Counted from the stretch's first letter, positions 22,615-32,435 are shown. The stretch: 46,826 nt of DNA from Flavobacteriales bacterium (GCA_022428285.1 JAKMCX010000009.1:1-46826), one strand, 5' to 3'. Notes: generated by a model from the sequence alone, not told the origin. Numbers and translations are program-made.

Positions 22615-23975
22615 TGCGCGACACGGTGACCATACTCGGTGCCGGCGAAAGCGGTGAAGGAGCGGCCAAGCTGTGCCTCAGCCTTGGCATGTCCTGTCGC
22701 GTCAGCGATGCCGGTCAGGTGTCCGCAGAGCGCAAGGCCACCCTGGCATCTTTGGGCGTCGACTTGGAAGAGGGCGGGCACGACCGCAGCCTCATCGAAG
22801 CGGCAGCCCTCGTGGTCAAGTCACCCGGAATTCCCGCCACGGCAGCACCCGTTCAATGGGCCCAGAGTGCCGGAGTGGAAGTCATTGGCGAACTGGAGTT
22901 TGCAAGCCGCCACACCGAGGCCCGCATCGCTGCAGTCACCGGCACAAACGGCAAAACCACCACCACCGCACTGCTCCATCATTTGCTGCGCACTGGCGGA
23001 GTGGATGCGGGCTGTGCCGGCAACATCGGCACCAGTTTCGCGGGCGCCATTGCAGAGGCACAACAGAGGCCGGAGGGCGACCACGACATCTGGGTTGTCG
23101 AAGCGTCCAGCTTCCAATTGGAAGACACCACCGACTTCAGTCCCCACATCGCCATCCTGTTAAACATCACGCCAGACCACCTCGACCGCCACGGCGACGT
23201 GGAGGCCTACGGCGATGCCAAATGGAACGTCACCGCCCGGCAAACAGAAGCAGACCACCTCATCGTTTGCGGCGATGACCCCGGGCTCAGCGCCCTGCGG
23301 TCGCGCCAGAGTACCCGAGCCCAGCAGCACACCGTGCAGCTGACTCCCCCTACAGAACACACGCCAGAATTGGCAGCACACAGCATTGATCAACAACGAT
23401 TCACATTCCTCAATCCCCCTTTCAACATGAGCATGCAGGAACTCGCCCTTCAAGGCAAACACAACCTCTACAATTCAATGGCCGCCGGCGTTGCCGCGCG
23501 CATCCTCGAAATCAACGATGCTGACATTCGCGCCGGCTTCACGCACTTCCGCAACATGGAACACCGCTTGGAGCACGTCTGCGACGTCAACAACATCAGC
23601 TTTATCAACGACAGCAAAGCCACCAACGTCAACGCCGCTTGGTACGCCCTCGACAGCATGACCAGTCCCACCATCTGGATTGCTGGCGGCGTCGACAAAG
23701 GCAACGACTACACCTCGCTGATTCCCCTCGTAGGAGACAAGGTGCACACCTTGATTTGCCTCGGAAAGGACAACACCAAGCTCAAGCAAACCTTTGCCAC
23801 AGCCGTGACCCGCATCCTCGAGGTCGAAAGCGCCGAGGAAGCTGCACTGCTCGGTTACAACGTGGCACTGCCTGGGGACACCATCCTGCTTTCTCCGGCA
23901 TGTGCCAGCTTCGACCTGTTCTCCAGCTACGAAGAGCGCGGTCACCGTTTCAAGGCCGGCGCACGCTCAATCTGA
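22614..23975 (+). CDS. murD: UDP-MurNAc-L-Ala-D-Glu ligase MurD
   Basis: 453 residues from the ATG at 22614, which shares a base with the mraY stop (TGATG). A longer open frame from 22275 runs antiparallel-free inside mraY and is not used. MurD adds D-Glu to UDP-MurNAc-L-Ala with ATP. Evidence: Rossmann start VTILGAGESGEGAAKL (5-20), P-loop [11 protein letters not shown] (108-118), VVEASSFQLE, NITPDHLDRH, and the C-terminal NDSKATNVNA and SPACASFDLF segments. All are standard MurD marks. Confidence 0.97.
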   Translation: MRDTVTILGAGESGEGAAKLCLSLGMSCRVSDAGQVSAERKATLASLGVDLEEGGHDRSLIEAAALVVKSPGIPATAAPVQWAQSAGVEVIGELEFASRHTEARIAAVTGTNGKTTTTALLHHLLRTGGVDAGCAGNIGTSFAGAIAEAQQRPEGDHDIWVVEASSFQLEDTTDFSPHIAILLNITPDHLDRHGDVEAYGDAKWNVTARQTEADHLIVCGDDPGLSALRSRQSTRAQQHTVQLTPPTEHTPELAAHSIDQQRFTFLNPPFNMSMQELALQGKHNLYNSMAAGVAARILEINDADIRAGFTHFRNMEHRLEHVCDVNNISFINDSKATNVNAAWYALDSMTSPTIWIAGGVDKGNDYTSLIPLVGDKVHTLICLGKDNTKLKQTFATAVTRILEVESAEEAALLGYNVALPGDTILLSPACASFDLFSSYEERGHRFKAGARSI

Positions 23976-23979
23976 GGCC

Positions 23980-25185
23980 ATGCCCAACAGGTTCGCCGAC
24001 TTCCTCAACGACCACCTCCGTGGTGACCGCGCTACTTGGGTGGTGGCCATCTTATTGGTGCTCACCTCACTCGTGAGCGTGTATTCTGCAAGCGCGACGC
24101 TGGCTTGGAAACAGGGAGGCAATTCGGTGGGCATCCTGTTTCGCCATGGCACCTTTTTGGCCGTGGGATTGGGCTGCATGTGGGCCGTTCACCGCCTTCG
24201 GTTTGCTTGGTTTTCGCGGTTGAGCCAACTCGGCATCCACATCGCGCTGGTCCTGCTGCTGTTGACTGTGTTGGTCGGTTCAGAAATCAACGATGCCCGC
24301 AGGTGGATGGACATCGGCGGCTTTCGGTTCCAGCCTTCCGACATCGCAAAAGTTGCGCTGGTGGCTTTCGTGGCACGCATGCTCGACCGCAACCGTTTGG
24401 TGCTGCACGACTTTCACAAGGGCGTCAAGCCCATCGTGGGTTACATCGCACTCACCTGTGCGTTGATTTTGCCCGCAGACTTTTCGACCGCAGCCATGCT
24501 GGCCCTGGTTTGCTTTCTGATGATGGTCATCGCAGGGGTGACTTGGAAGCCCCTCGCCATCACAGCGGGATTGGGCGCAGGATCGGTTATGGCCGTGATT
24601 GGTTTGGCGACGGCGATGCCGGCATTGTTTCCACGAATGGGCACTTGGATCGCACGTGCCACTGGATTTCTAGGGGGCCGAGGGGGCTCCGACTCCAGCC
24701 AAATTGACTTTGCACTGCAAGCCATTCACCAAGGAGGACTGCTGCCACACGGACCGGGATCGAGCATGAGCCGCAACGCGATGCCTGTGGCATATGCCGA
24801 TATGATCTATGCCTTCATCATTGAGGAATGGGGGGCCATACTCGGAGGATTCGGACTGATTCTGCTCTACCTCATTCTGTTTTCCCGCGCCATTCGCATC
24901 GGAACGCGTTGCCCCAAGCATTTTGGCGGCCTGTTGTCCATTGGACTTGGTCTGATGCTCACGCTTCAAGCCTTGGTCAACATGGGGGTGGCCGTGCGCC
25001 TCTTGCCCATGACCGGCCAACCCCTGCCCCTGGTATCCATGGGAGGTACGTCCATCATATTTACCTGCATCGCCATCGGCATGATCCTTTCGGTCAGCCG
25101 GAGTTTGACCGACCCAGATGCAGCAGCCCCTGTAGAACCCTCGGGAAGCAGGCACACCCGTCCACTCGAACCCAGCGCGCCCTGA
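23980..25185 (+). CDS. ftsW: Septal peptidoglycan polymerase FtsW (SEDS)
   Basis: 401 residues from ATG 23980 (MPNRFADFLN), 4 nt after murD. The protein has about ten hydrophobic helices, beginning WVVAILLVLTSLVSVYSASA. SEDS-family features include the catalytic-Asp region around QIDFALQAIHQGG and the helix containing EWGAILGGFGLILLYL. A late LLPMTGQPLPLVSMGGTS segment is the classic FtsW/RodA/SpoVE signature. FtsW polymerises lipid II glycan at the septum with FtsI. Position between murD and murG is the conserved one and separates it from RodA. Confidence 0.96.
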   Translation: MPNRFADFLNDHLRGDRATWVVAILLVLTSLVSVYSASATLAWKQGGNSVGILFRHGTFLAVGLGCMWAVHRLRFAWFSRLSQLGIHIALVLLLLTVLVGSEINDARRWMDIGGFRFQPSDIAKVALVAFVARMLDRNRLVLHDFHKGVKPIVGYIALTCALILPADFSTAAMLALVCFLMMVIAGVTWKPLAITAGLGAGSVMAVIGLATAMPALFPRMGTWIARATGFLGGRGGSDSSQIDFALQAIHQGGLLPHGPGSSMSRNAMPVAYADMIYAFIIEEWGAILGGFGLILLYLILFSRAIRIGTRCPKHFGGLLSIGLGLMLTLQALVNMGVAVRLLPMTGQPLPLVSMGGTSIIFTCIAIGMILSVSRSLTDPDAAAPVEPSGSRHTRPLEPSAP

Positions 25186-25189
25186 CACC

Positions 25190-26329
25190 ATGGAGAAGGC
25201 ACCGTTGCGCATTTTAATTTCGGGCGGAGGCACTGGCGGTCACATCCATCCTGCCATCGCCATCGCAGAGGGAATTCAAGCCCAACAACCCGACGCTCAA
25301 ATCGAATTTGTGGGGGCCTTGGGCCGCATGGAAATGGACCGAATTCCGGCAGCCGGGTACACCATTACCGGACTCCCCATTACCGGCATTGACCGCAAGT
25401 TGAGCCGCCGCAACCTCGGCTTTCCACTGCGGCTCATCCGCTCGCTGATCTTGGCCCGGCGCATCATTCGACGTTTCCAACCCGATGTGGCCGTGGGCGT
25501 GGGAGGTTTCGCCAGCGGACCATTGCTTTGGATGGCATCAAAAGCGGGCATCCCCACCCTGATTCAAGAGCAAAACGGCTTTCCGGGCATCACCAACCGG
25601 CTGCTGGCCAAACGCGTCCAAAAGGTCTGCGCCGGTTTTCCTGGCCTCGAGCAGTGGTTTCCGGCCGACAAGATTGCCGAAACTGGCAACCCACTGAGGC
25701 GCAGCATTGTCGAGCGGTTGGAACTGTCCCAAAACGACCCATCCCACAACGTCACTTCTGCCCGCGCCCACTTTGGACTGCGCGAAGACAAGCCCGTGCT
25801 GCTCGTATTGGGCGGCAGCCTCGGTGCAGCATCGATGAATGCGGCAGTACGCCACCTGCTCTCAACAGGCCCCTTGGCCAAGAAAGGCTTCCAGGTGTTG
25901 TGGCAATGTGGTGGCCGCTATGAAAAAGAGCATACGGCATGGGCCGATGCCCACGGCGATCCATTTCTGGTGGTCAGGGGATTCATAGACCGAATGGACT
26001 TGGCCTATGATGCCGCCTCCATCATCGCCAGCAGGGCCGGCGCCATGTCCATCGCCGAGCTCGCCCTTGTGGGAAAGCCCAGCATACTCGTGCCTTCCCC
26101 CCATGTTGCGGAAGACCACCAAACCAAAAACGCGCGCTCAGTGGTAGACCGGCAAGGCGCCATCATGCTGTCAGACGACAGGGTGGTCCGCGATTTGGGC
26201 CAGGAAGTCCGCCATTTGCTCAACGACGCGGAAGGCTGTGCCAAGATGTCTCGGGCCCTGCGGGCAGCTGCCCGACCCGAAGCTGCCGCAACCGTCGCCC
26301 AAGCTGTGATTGAACTGGCGCGAACATGA
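25190..26329 (+). CDS. murG: UDP-GlcNAc: lipid I GlcNAc transferase MurG
   Basis: 379 residues. MurG converts lipid I to lipid II at the cytoplasmic membrane face. Motifs: the N-terminal SGGGTGGHIHPAIAIA (11-26) with the first G-loop; VGVGGFASGPLL, the second G-loop; LIQEQNGFPGITNRLLA; VLGGSLGAASMN, the third; and the donor-site segment ASRAGAMSIAELALVGKPSI with VAEDHQTKNA. The TGA overlaps the murC ATG by ATGA. Confidence 0.97.
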   Translation: MEKAPLRILISGGGTGGHIHPAIAIAEGIQAQQPDAQIEFVGALGRMEMDRIPAAGYTITGLPITGIDRKLSRRNLGFPLRLIRSLILARRIIRRFQPDVAVGVGGFASGPLLWMASKAGIPTLIQEQNGFPGITNRLLAKRVQKVCAGFPGLEQWFPADKIAETGNPLRRSIVERLELSQNDPSHNVTSARAHFGLREDKPVLLVLGGSLGAASMNAAVRHLLSTGPLAKKGFQVLWQCGGRYEKEHTAWADAHGDPFLVVRGFIDRMDLAYDAASIIASRAGAMSIAELALVGKPSILVPSPHVAEDHQTKNARSVVDRQGAIMLSDDRVVRDLGQEVRHLLNDAEGCAKMSRALRAAARPEAAATVAQAVIELART

Positions 26330-27774
26330 CGCAAAGCCTGTACTTCCTGGGCATTGGCGGCATTGGAATGAGCGCTTTGGCCCGCTGGTTCCAAGCCCAA
26401 GGAGCAGAGGTTGCAGGTTACGATCGCACAGCCACCGCCCTCACACAGGCCCTTCAATCAGAAGGAATCGCAGTGGACCACACCGGCGCAACCAGCGCCC
26501 TTCCCGAGGGCCTACAGCTCGACATGGCCAAGGGCAGAACCGACCGTTGGACCATTGTTTGGACCCCTGCCATTCCGGGTGAATTCCCCTTGCTCCAACA
26601 ACTGCAGCAAACCGGATTCAACCTCTACAAACGGTCCGAAATATTGGGCCAACTCAGCGAAGACAGACCGTTATTGGCTGTGGCGGGCACCCATGGAAAA
26701 ACCACCACAAGCACGCTGCTGGCCCACCTTTTAAACCACAGCGGGACACCCGTGGAAGCCTTCCTCGGCGGAATCGCCCGGGGACAAGAATCCAACCTGC
26801 TTTTGGCCGGTCTCGGCAACCCACGGCCTTGGATGGTGGCCGAAGCCGATGAGTACGACCGGAGCTTTTTGACCCTCCACCCCACTTGTGCTGCCATCAC
26901 CTCTATTGATGCGGATCACTTGGACATTTATGGCTCCCATGATCAAATGCTCCAAGCCTTTGGTCAATTCTCAGCCCAAGTCAAACCTGGAGGGTTGCTG
27001 TGGCATGCCGATGTGGTCGCCCCCCTGCAAAAAGCTGTTCCTGCAGCCCGCAATCTGGCCCCAGAAGTCTACGGCGCATTGTCGTCCGACTCTTCCTTGT
27101 CAGACCTTGGGTGGGCAGCAGGCTATAAAGCGGTCGGTGCCTCAGAATCTGGAGTTTCTGGTGAAGCCCAGTTCGAGCTCCACCTCAAGGGGCACTCCCC
27201 CATGAAAGTCTCATGGCAGATGCCAGGACCACACAATGCCGCCAACGCCACGGCAGCGGCTTATCTGGCCTGTCGCGCAGGAATGGATCCCGAGACCATT
27301 CCCGACGCCTTGGCCGCATTTCCTGGGGTTGCTCGGCGCTTTGAGATCAAACACAAGAGCGGTGACAAAGCCATCATCGACGACTACGCTCACCACCCCA
27401 CCGAGGTAGAAGGCGCCATTGCCGCAGCCCGTCAATCCTTCCCGGGACGACGGCTCACCGGCATCTTCCAACCCCACCTCTACAGCAGGACCCAAGACTT
27501 CATGGAGGGCTTTGCACAAGCCCTGTCTGCGCTCGACAACTGCATCCTTCTGCCCATCTATGCCGCACGCGAAAAACCCATACCCGGCGTGGATACACAG
27601 GGCATTGGGGAAAAGATGGTAGGGTGTCCAGTAGAATGTCCCTCAGAAATCCGGTTTTTGGATGCTTTAGAGCAAATGGACCCAGAGGTACTCCTCTTCA
27701 TGGGCGCCGGGGACCTCGATCGTTGGATTGACCCCGCCTGGGACCGGATGAACAAAAACACAACCACGCCCTGA
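26326..27774 (+). CDS. murC: UDP-MurNAc L-alanine ligase MurC
   Basis: 482 residues. MurC attaches L-Ala to UDP-MurNAc, the first step of stem-peptide synthesis. It starts YFLGIGGIGMSALARW (6-21, the MurC Rossmann signature). The P-loop VAGTHGKTTTST is at 119-130; the His in GTHGKT is typical of MurC as opposed to the Asn in MurD/E. Later marks are EADEYDRSFL, DADHLDIYGS, the ammonia/ribose segment PGPHNAANATAA and the DDYAHHPTEV motif. Start by ATGA overlap with murG. Confidence 0.97.
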   Translation: MTQSLYFLGIGGIGMSALARWFQAQGAEVAGYDRTATALTQALQSEGIAVDHTGATSALPEGLQLDMAKGRTDRWTIVWTPAIPGEFPLLQQLQQTGFNLYKRSEILGQLSEDRPLLAVAGTHGKTTTSTLLAHLLNHSGTPVEAFLGGIARGQESNLLLAGLGNPRPWMVAEADEYDRSFLTLHPTCAAITSIDADHLDIYGSHDQMLQAFGQFSAQVKPGGLLWHADVVAPLQKAVPAARNLAPEVYGALSSDSSLSDLGWAAGYKAVGASESGVSGEAQFELHLKGHSPMKVSWQMPGPHNAANATAAAYLACRAGMDPETIPDALAAFPGVARRFEIKHKSGDKAIIDDYAHHPTEVEGAIAAARQSFPGRRLTGIFQPHLYSRTQDFMEGFAQALSALDNCILLPIYAAREKPIPGVDTQGIGEKMVGCPVECPSEIRFLDALEQMDPEVLLFMGAGDLDRWIDPAWDRMNKNTTTP

Positions 27775-27785
27775 ATCAACGTCCT

Positions 27786-28565
27786 TTGAGCCGCAGAACA
27801 ACACCCCATCAGCCTATACCCGAGGCGACTTCCCGGCCCAACAGCCGTTGGAAGGTGTGGTGGACCATGCTGCTCATGGTACCCGTCGCTGTGGCTTTTA
27901 CGGCCGCTGACCGCGCCACAGAGGCGGTTCCGTGTCTGGCCCTCGACATTGAAGTCGATCAGATGGAAGGGATGTTTTTTGTGGATGCTCCCACCCTGCA
28001 TGCACTCGTCACGGAGGAGTTTAATCTGCTCAACAGGCCCATGGCCTCACTGCCCCTTGCCGCATTGCACCGGACCATCTCCGCGCAAAACGGGGTGGCC
28101 TCTTGCAGCTTGGAACCCACATTGGGCGGCGCATTGAAAGTGCAGGTCACCCAACAACGGCCGTTGGCCCGCGTTTGGCTGCCCGATACAGTGCTCTACA
28201 TGGACGAATTGGGCAGCTCAATGGCACTGTCAAAGCGCTACACAGCAGATGTCCCCGTGTTGCACGCGCCCACCATCGAGGCGGCCCAATCCACCCTGCC
28301 CCTGCTGAGAAAATTGGACACCGCTCCATTTTGGGACCAACTCATCGACCAAATTGAAATCCAAGAAGACGGCACCATCGCCCTCCGACCTCGCATTGGC
28401 GATGTGTTGGTGGAATTGGGAGCCGCATCTCAATTGGAACAAGAGTTGAACGGCCGTTTAGAGCGGCTTTTGACCTTTTACACCGCATTGATTCAAAGGG
28501 GCGATCTCCGTCAATACCGGAAGATCAGCCTGCAGTACGACGGCCAATTGGTGGCCTCGAAATGA
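27786..28565 (+). CDS. ftsQ: Cell division protein FtsQ
   Basis: 259 residues if initiated at TTG 27786 (MSRRTTPHQ). The first in-frame ATG (27867) would begin inside the membrane helix and is less likely. Topology: short basic cytoplasmic tail, one transmembrane helix at about 26-42 (WTMLLMVPVAVAFTAAD), then a periplasmic domain with POTRA-like beginnings (FVDAPTLHALV) and a beta-domain ending QYRKISLQYDGQLVASK. FtsQ sequences are divergent; position between murC and ftsA and topology drive the call. The stop overlaps the ftsA ATG (ATGA). Confidence 0.85.
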   Translation: MSRRTTPHQPIPEATSRPNSRWKVWWTMLLMVPVAVAFTAADRATEAVPCLALDIEVDQMEGMFFVDAPTLHALVTEEFNLLNRPMASLPLAALHRTISAQNGVASCSLEPTLGGALKVQVTQQRPLARVWLPDTVLYMDELGSSMALSKRYTADVPVLHAPTIEAAQSTLPLLRKLDTAPFWDQLIDQIEIQEDGTIALRPRIGDVLVELGAASQLEQELNGRLERLLTFYTALIQRGDLRQYRKISLQYDGQLVASK

Positions 28566-29869
28566 ACCCCCACTCCCGCACAACTCCACACATGGAACAA
28601 TTCCAACCCCATCAGGACATCGTCGTCGGACTCGACATCGGCACCACCAAAATTGCGTGCATCGTTGGACAAAAGAACACCCACGGCAAACTGGAAATCA
28701 TCGGCTATGGCAAGAGTGAGTCCATAGGGGTAACCCGTGGCGTTGTCGCCAACATTGAGCACACCGTTCAATCCATTCGCACCGCTGTCGAAGCCGCGGA
28801 AAAGTCCGCGAATGTGAAGATTGAAGTGGTCAACGTGGGCATTGCAGGCCAGCACATCAAAAGCCTCCAGCACCGCGGCCAACTGATTCGAACGGAAACA
28901 GACGATGAGATCACACGCAGCGATGTGCAGCAACTCGTGGATGACATGCGCAAGCTCAAGGTCTTGCCCGGCGAAGAAATCCTGCACGTCCTGCCGCAAG
29001 AGTTCACGGTCGATGGCGAGCCCGGCATCAAAGAGCCTGTAGGCCACACTGGCGTTCGTCTTGAAGCCAATTTCCACATCATCACGGGTCAGACTTCAGC
29101 CGCCAAAAACATATACCGCTGCATCAAGCGGGCCGGCTTGCAAGTCGACCAATTGATCCTCGAGCCCATCGCCTCGAGCTCGGCCGTCCTGAGCGAAGAA
29201 GAAAAAGAAGCGGGAATCGCACTCGTGGACATCGGAGGTGGAACCACCGACATCGCGATCTTTCAAGAGGGCATCATCCGACACACGGCAGTGATCCCGT
29301 TCGGCGGCAACGCCATTACAGACGACATCAAGCAAGGATGCGGTGTACTCAAGAAGCACGCCGAAGCCCTCAAGAACAAGTTTGGATCCGCCCTTGAACG
29401 GGAGATGGCCGAGGACCAAATCGTGGTCATTCCTGGCTTGCCCGGACGCCCCCCTAAGGAAGTTTCTCGGCGCAACATCGCGGGCATCATCCAAGCCCGG
29501 ATGTCGGAGATCATTGAGCACGTCCACTATGAAATCAAGAACAGCGGTCTGGAGCGTGAGCTCATTGGCGGCATCGTGGTGACGGGCGGCGGAAGCCAAT
29601 TGAGCCATGTGCGTCAATTGTTTGAGTATGTCACCACCATGGACTGCCGCATCGGGTTCCCAAACACCCACTTGGCACAGGCACCCGACCGCAGCTTAAC
29701 CGCCCCGACCTATGCCACAGGAATAGGCCTCGTTCTGCTCGGATTCGACAGTGAAGGCAATCCAGAAATGGAGGATTCGAGGCACCAGGAAGCCAAGGAA
29801 ACCATGGCTGGACCCCGGCGCTTCCTCCAGAAAATCAAGGATTTCTTCGAAGACGAGATTCCTGAATAA
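28562..29869 (+). CDS. ftsA: Cell division protein FtsA
   Basis: 435 residues, actin-like ATPase that tethers FtsZ filaments to the membrane. Phosphate-1 motif: VVGLDIGTTKIACIVG (21-36). The 1C domain contains VRLEANFHIITGQ. Phosphate-2 is VDIGGGTTDIAIFQEG, and the adenosine region is GIVVTGGGSQL. The C-terminal residues (RRFLQKIKDFFEDEIPE) form the amphipathic membrane-targeting helix. ATG 28562 overlaps ftsQ; an internal ATG at 28592 is also possible. Confidence 0.97.
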   Translation: MNPHSRTTPHMEQFQPHQDIVVGLDIGTTKIACIVGQKNTHGKLEIIGYGKSESIGVTRGVVANIEHTVQSIRTAVEAAEKSANVKIEVVNVGIAGQHIKSLQHRGQLIRTETDDEITRSDVQQLVDDMRKLKVLPGEEILHVLPQEFTVDGEPGIKEPVGHTGVRLEANFHIITGQTSAAKNIYRCIKRAGLQVDQLILEPIASSSAVLSEEEKEAGIALVDIGGGTTDIAIFQEGIIRHTAVIPFGGNAITDDIKQGCGVLKKHAEALKNKFGSALEREMAEDQIVVIPGLPGRPPKEVSRRNIAGIIQARMSEIIEHVHYEIKNSGLERELIGGIVVTGGGSQLSHVRQLFEYVTTMDCRIGFPNTHLAQAPDRSLTAPTYATGIGLVLLGFDSEGNPEMEDSRHQEAKETMAGPRRFLQKIKDFFEDEIPE

Positions 29870-30037
29870 GGCTCAAGCCAACAGCATCCAAATCCTCTTA
29901 TCCACGACAAGACCGTGAACGGAAAGCCGACATCCACATCAAACCAAGGCATTCTTCGTTTTTCTTGACGTGTTCCTGCGAAAGGCTGAAAAGCCCGTAA
30001 ACACGCAGCAGTAATCCACTCCAATAGGAAACCTCAG
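29870..30037 (+). other. ftsA-ftsZ intergenic region, no clear signal
   Basis: 168 bp without a gene, much wider than other gaps in this cluster. I found no TAnnTTTG element with a TTG at suitable distance and no hairpin with a T-tract. It may still carry a separate ftsZ promoter that does not match the consensus. Confidence 0.5.
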
Positions 30038-31909
30038 ATGGAATTTGCACTCCCCATTACTTCTGGATCGCCCATCAAAGTCATTGGTGTAGGTGGCGGC
30101 GGCTCGAACGCCGTGAACTACATGCATGAGCAAGGCATTAAAGGCGTTGATTTCATTGTGTGCAACACCGACAATCAAGCCTTGGAGGCCTCCAATGTGC
30201 CCGTGCGCATCCAATTGGGAACTACCCTCACCGCAGGCCAAGGTGCAGGAAGCCGGCCTGAGATTGGAAAAAATGCCGCCATCGAAAACCTCGATGATGT
30301 GCTCAACAAATTGGAGGACAACACCACCATGGTTTTTGTGACCGCTGGAATGGGCGGTGGCACTGGAACAGGTGCAGCCCCAGTGATCGCACAGGCTTGT
30401 AAAGACCTTGGCATCCTCACCGTTGGCATCGTCACGGTACCATTCAACTTTGAAGGCAAACGCAGGGCCACCCAAGCCGGCGAAGGATTGGAAGCCATGC
30501 GCGCTGCCGTCGACACACTGCTGGTCATCCGCAACGACAAGCTTCGCGAACTGTTCGGCAACCTTGCCCTCAAGCAAGCCTTCTCCAACGCCGATGAAGT
30601 GCTGTGCACAGCAGCCAAAGGCATTGCCGAAGTGATCACCTTGACCGGGGACATCAACGTCGACATGAACGACGTCAAGACGGTCATGAGCGAATCGGGA
30701 GCCGCCATCATGGGCGCTGGCAGCGCCAGCGGAGAAGGCCGCGCCATGACAGCCGTCACCGAAGCTTTGGAAAGTCCCCTGTTGAACGACAGCGACATCA
30801 CTGGCGCCAACTTTGTACTCCTCAACATCACTTACGGTACAGATGAAATCCTGATGGACGAGATTTCGGACATCACCGATTACATCCAAGACCAAGCCGG
30901 CGCTACTGCTGAAGTCATTTGGGGCTATGGCCACGATGCTGAGCTCGGAGAAAAGATTTGTGTGACCGTCATCGCCACTGGATTTGAAGCCTCTGCAGAA
31001 TTGCCTGAGGGTCCAACGGTGTCCAAGCTGACCCTTCAAGACGAAGCCAGAGAAATCACTTCTCCGCTGAGTGGCCCAATGGGCGGTATGGCCATGGGGG
31101 ACACCATGAACGACATGGGCCTCGCCAATCCCGAAGCCACGGAAGTGACGCCTCACCTCAAAAGCGATACCCCCATCGGCAACACCCTCGATCCACGCGA
31201 GACGCTGCTCGAAAACAGCTGGCATGCTGAGGACATCACAGGCGAAGAAAACGACAAAGCTCCCGATCTGTTCGGTGAAGCCACCTCTGCCTCGGAGGTG
31301 ACCCTCGCCCACAAGGAGGCAGAACTGCCGACCCCGGCGCCCATCATTCTTCCCAAGACCGAAGTTCAAGAGCCCGCTGCGCCCGTCGAGCCTGCAGCGC
31401 CCATTGAGCCTGCTGCGCCCATCACTCCAGAGCCCACACGCATCGGTGAATTCAACGTCCTCGACCTCGATGAAGCTGGCGACGACAATCTGATCCCAGA
31501 AGAACTGAATGGTGTTGCGTTCACCAACGAGCAAGTCAACACCGAAGAGGCCATGCCTCCAGTGCCCGAAGCAGCAACCACTGCGCAGGCACAACCCGTC
31601 CCGACCCCTCAGCCTGCCCCTGAGAAGAAAAGGGTGGCACCCTCTGCACCCAAACCGCATATCCAGGAGACATCGGATTTGTCCGCACGGATTGCCAAGC
31701 GGCAAAACAGCATTGAGTCGTATACCAAACGGTTGCGGACCCCAAGCGGATTGACAGAGCTCGAAGACGAGCCCGCTTACAAGCGCCGCAACATTCAGCT
31801 GACACCCACACCCGCCAGCGATGAATCTCAGGCCACCCGCCTGAGCATTGACGAGGAGACCGGCAGCCTGAAGACCGACAATCCATACCTCCACGACAAC
31901 GTCGATTAA
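30038..31909 (+). CDS. ftsZ: Cell division GTPase FtsZ with extended C-terminal linker
   Basis: 623 residues against about 380-400 in model bacteria. The tubulin-like core covers about 1-325: VIGVGGGGSNAVNYM (15-29), the tubulin signature GGGTGTGAAPV (106-116) and the T7-loop catalytic motif NVDMNDV (in the stretch INVDMNDVKTVM). After the core comes a long Pro/Ala/Glu-rich linker (about 345-560, with repeats of EPAAP). The conserved Bacteroidota tail follows, with YKRRNI then SIDEETGSLKTDNPYLHDNVD-like residues at the end. FtsZ makes the Z-ring scaffold for the septal machine encoded upstream. Confidence 0.97.
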   Translation: MEFALPITSGSPIKVIGVGGGGSNAVNYMHEQGIKGVDFIVCNTDNQALEASNVPVRIQLGTTLTAGQGAGSRPEIGKNAAIENLDDVLNKLEDNTTMVFVTAGMGGGTGTGAAPVIAQACKDLGILTVGIVTVPFNFEGKRRATQAGEGLEAMRAAVDTLLVIRNDKLRELFGNLALKQAFSNADEVLCTAAKGIAEVITLTGDINVDMNDVKTVMSESGAAIMGAGSASGEGRAMTAVTEALESPLLNDSDITGANFVLLNITYGTDEILMDEISDITDYIQDQAGATAEVIWGYGHDAELGEKICVTVIATGFEASAELPEGPTVSKLTLQDEAREITSPLSGPMGGMAMGDTMNDMGLANPEATEVTPHLKSDTPIGNTLDPRETLLENSWHAEDITGEENDKAPDLFGEATSASEVTLAHKEAELPTPAPIILPKTEVQEPAAPVEPAAPIEPAAPITPEPTRIGEFNVLDLDEAGDDNLIPEELNGVAFTNEQVNTEEAMPPVPEAATTAQAQPVPTPQPAPEKKRVAPSAPKPHIQETSDLSARIAKRQNSIESYTKRLRTPSGLTELEDEPAYKRRNIQLTPTPASDESQATRLSIDEETGSLKTDNPYLHDNVD

Positions 31910-31920
31910 TTCGGAGCCAA

Positions 31921-32370
31921 GTGACGCTACAAGACCGCATCAGCGCAGACATGAAAGAGGCCATGAAGGCCCGGGACAAGGTGCGCCTTGCAGCCTTGCG
32001 CGACATCAAGTCCAAAATCATGCTCGCCTTGACGGAAACATCGGGTGAGGACACTTTGGATGACACCGCTGTCACGAAAATCCTGTCCAAGCAACTCAAA
32101 CAGCGCGAGGACACGATGGTCATCTACAAAGACCAAGGAAGGGACGATTTGGTGGCCGAGGAAGAAGCTCAAGCGGCTGTCATCCGGGTGTATCTGCCAC
32201 AACCCATGACCTCAGAAGAATTGGCACAAGCCGTGGCAGCATTGGTCGCTGAATTGGGAGCCACCTCGATGGCCGACATGGGACGGGTGATGGGAGCAGC
32301 ATCCGCCAAATTTGCTGGAAGAGCCGATGGCAAAGCCATCAGTGCCCTTGTGCGCAGCCAACTCGGCTAA
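31921..32370 (+). CDS. GatB/YqeY domain protein
   Basis: 149 residues, the standard size for YqeY-type proteins. It starts with GTG at 31921, 11 nt after the ftsZ stop. Signatures: SADMKEAMKARDKVRLAALR, the KILSKQLKQREDTM segment, and the C-terminal DMGRVMGAASAKFAGRADGK motif shared with the tail of GatB. That tail binds tRNA in the amidotransferase, and YqeY is thought to act in tRNA-related chemistry, but its exact role is unproven. Linkage to ftsZ is common in Flavobacteriia. Confidence 0.93.
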   Translation: MTLQDRISADMKEAMKARDKVRLAALRDIKSKIMLALTETSGEDTLDDTAVTKILSKQLKQREDTMVIYKDQGRDDLVAEEEAQAAVIRVYLPQPMTSEELAQAVAALVAELGATSMADMGRVMGAASAKFAGRADGKAISALVRSQLG

Positions 32371-32417
32371 GCATCACCCCCGCTTCTTTCTTTAATTTCT
32401 TCTCTAAGTGCCGGATT

Positions 32418-32435
32418 GGTGTTGAACTCAACACC
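32418..32435. promoter_or_regulatory. Palindrome upstream of yceI-like gene (1)
   Basis: GGTGTTGA-AC-TCAACACC is an 18-bp inverted repeat with 8-bp perfect arms and a 2-nt centre. The short centre suits a dimeric protein-binding site better than an RNA hairpin, and no T-tract follows. It could also be chance. Confidence 0.4.

Noticed and set aside
29939-31894. A 651-codon open frame on the minus strand opposite ftsZ
   Set aside because: It is antisense to a firmly identified ftsZ, has no recognisable motifs and a low-complexity Gly/Cys/His-rich composition typical of a shadow frame in GC-rich DNA.
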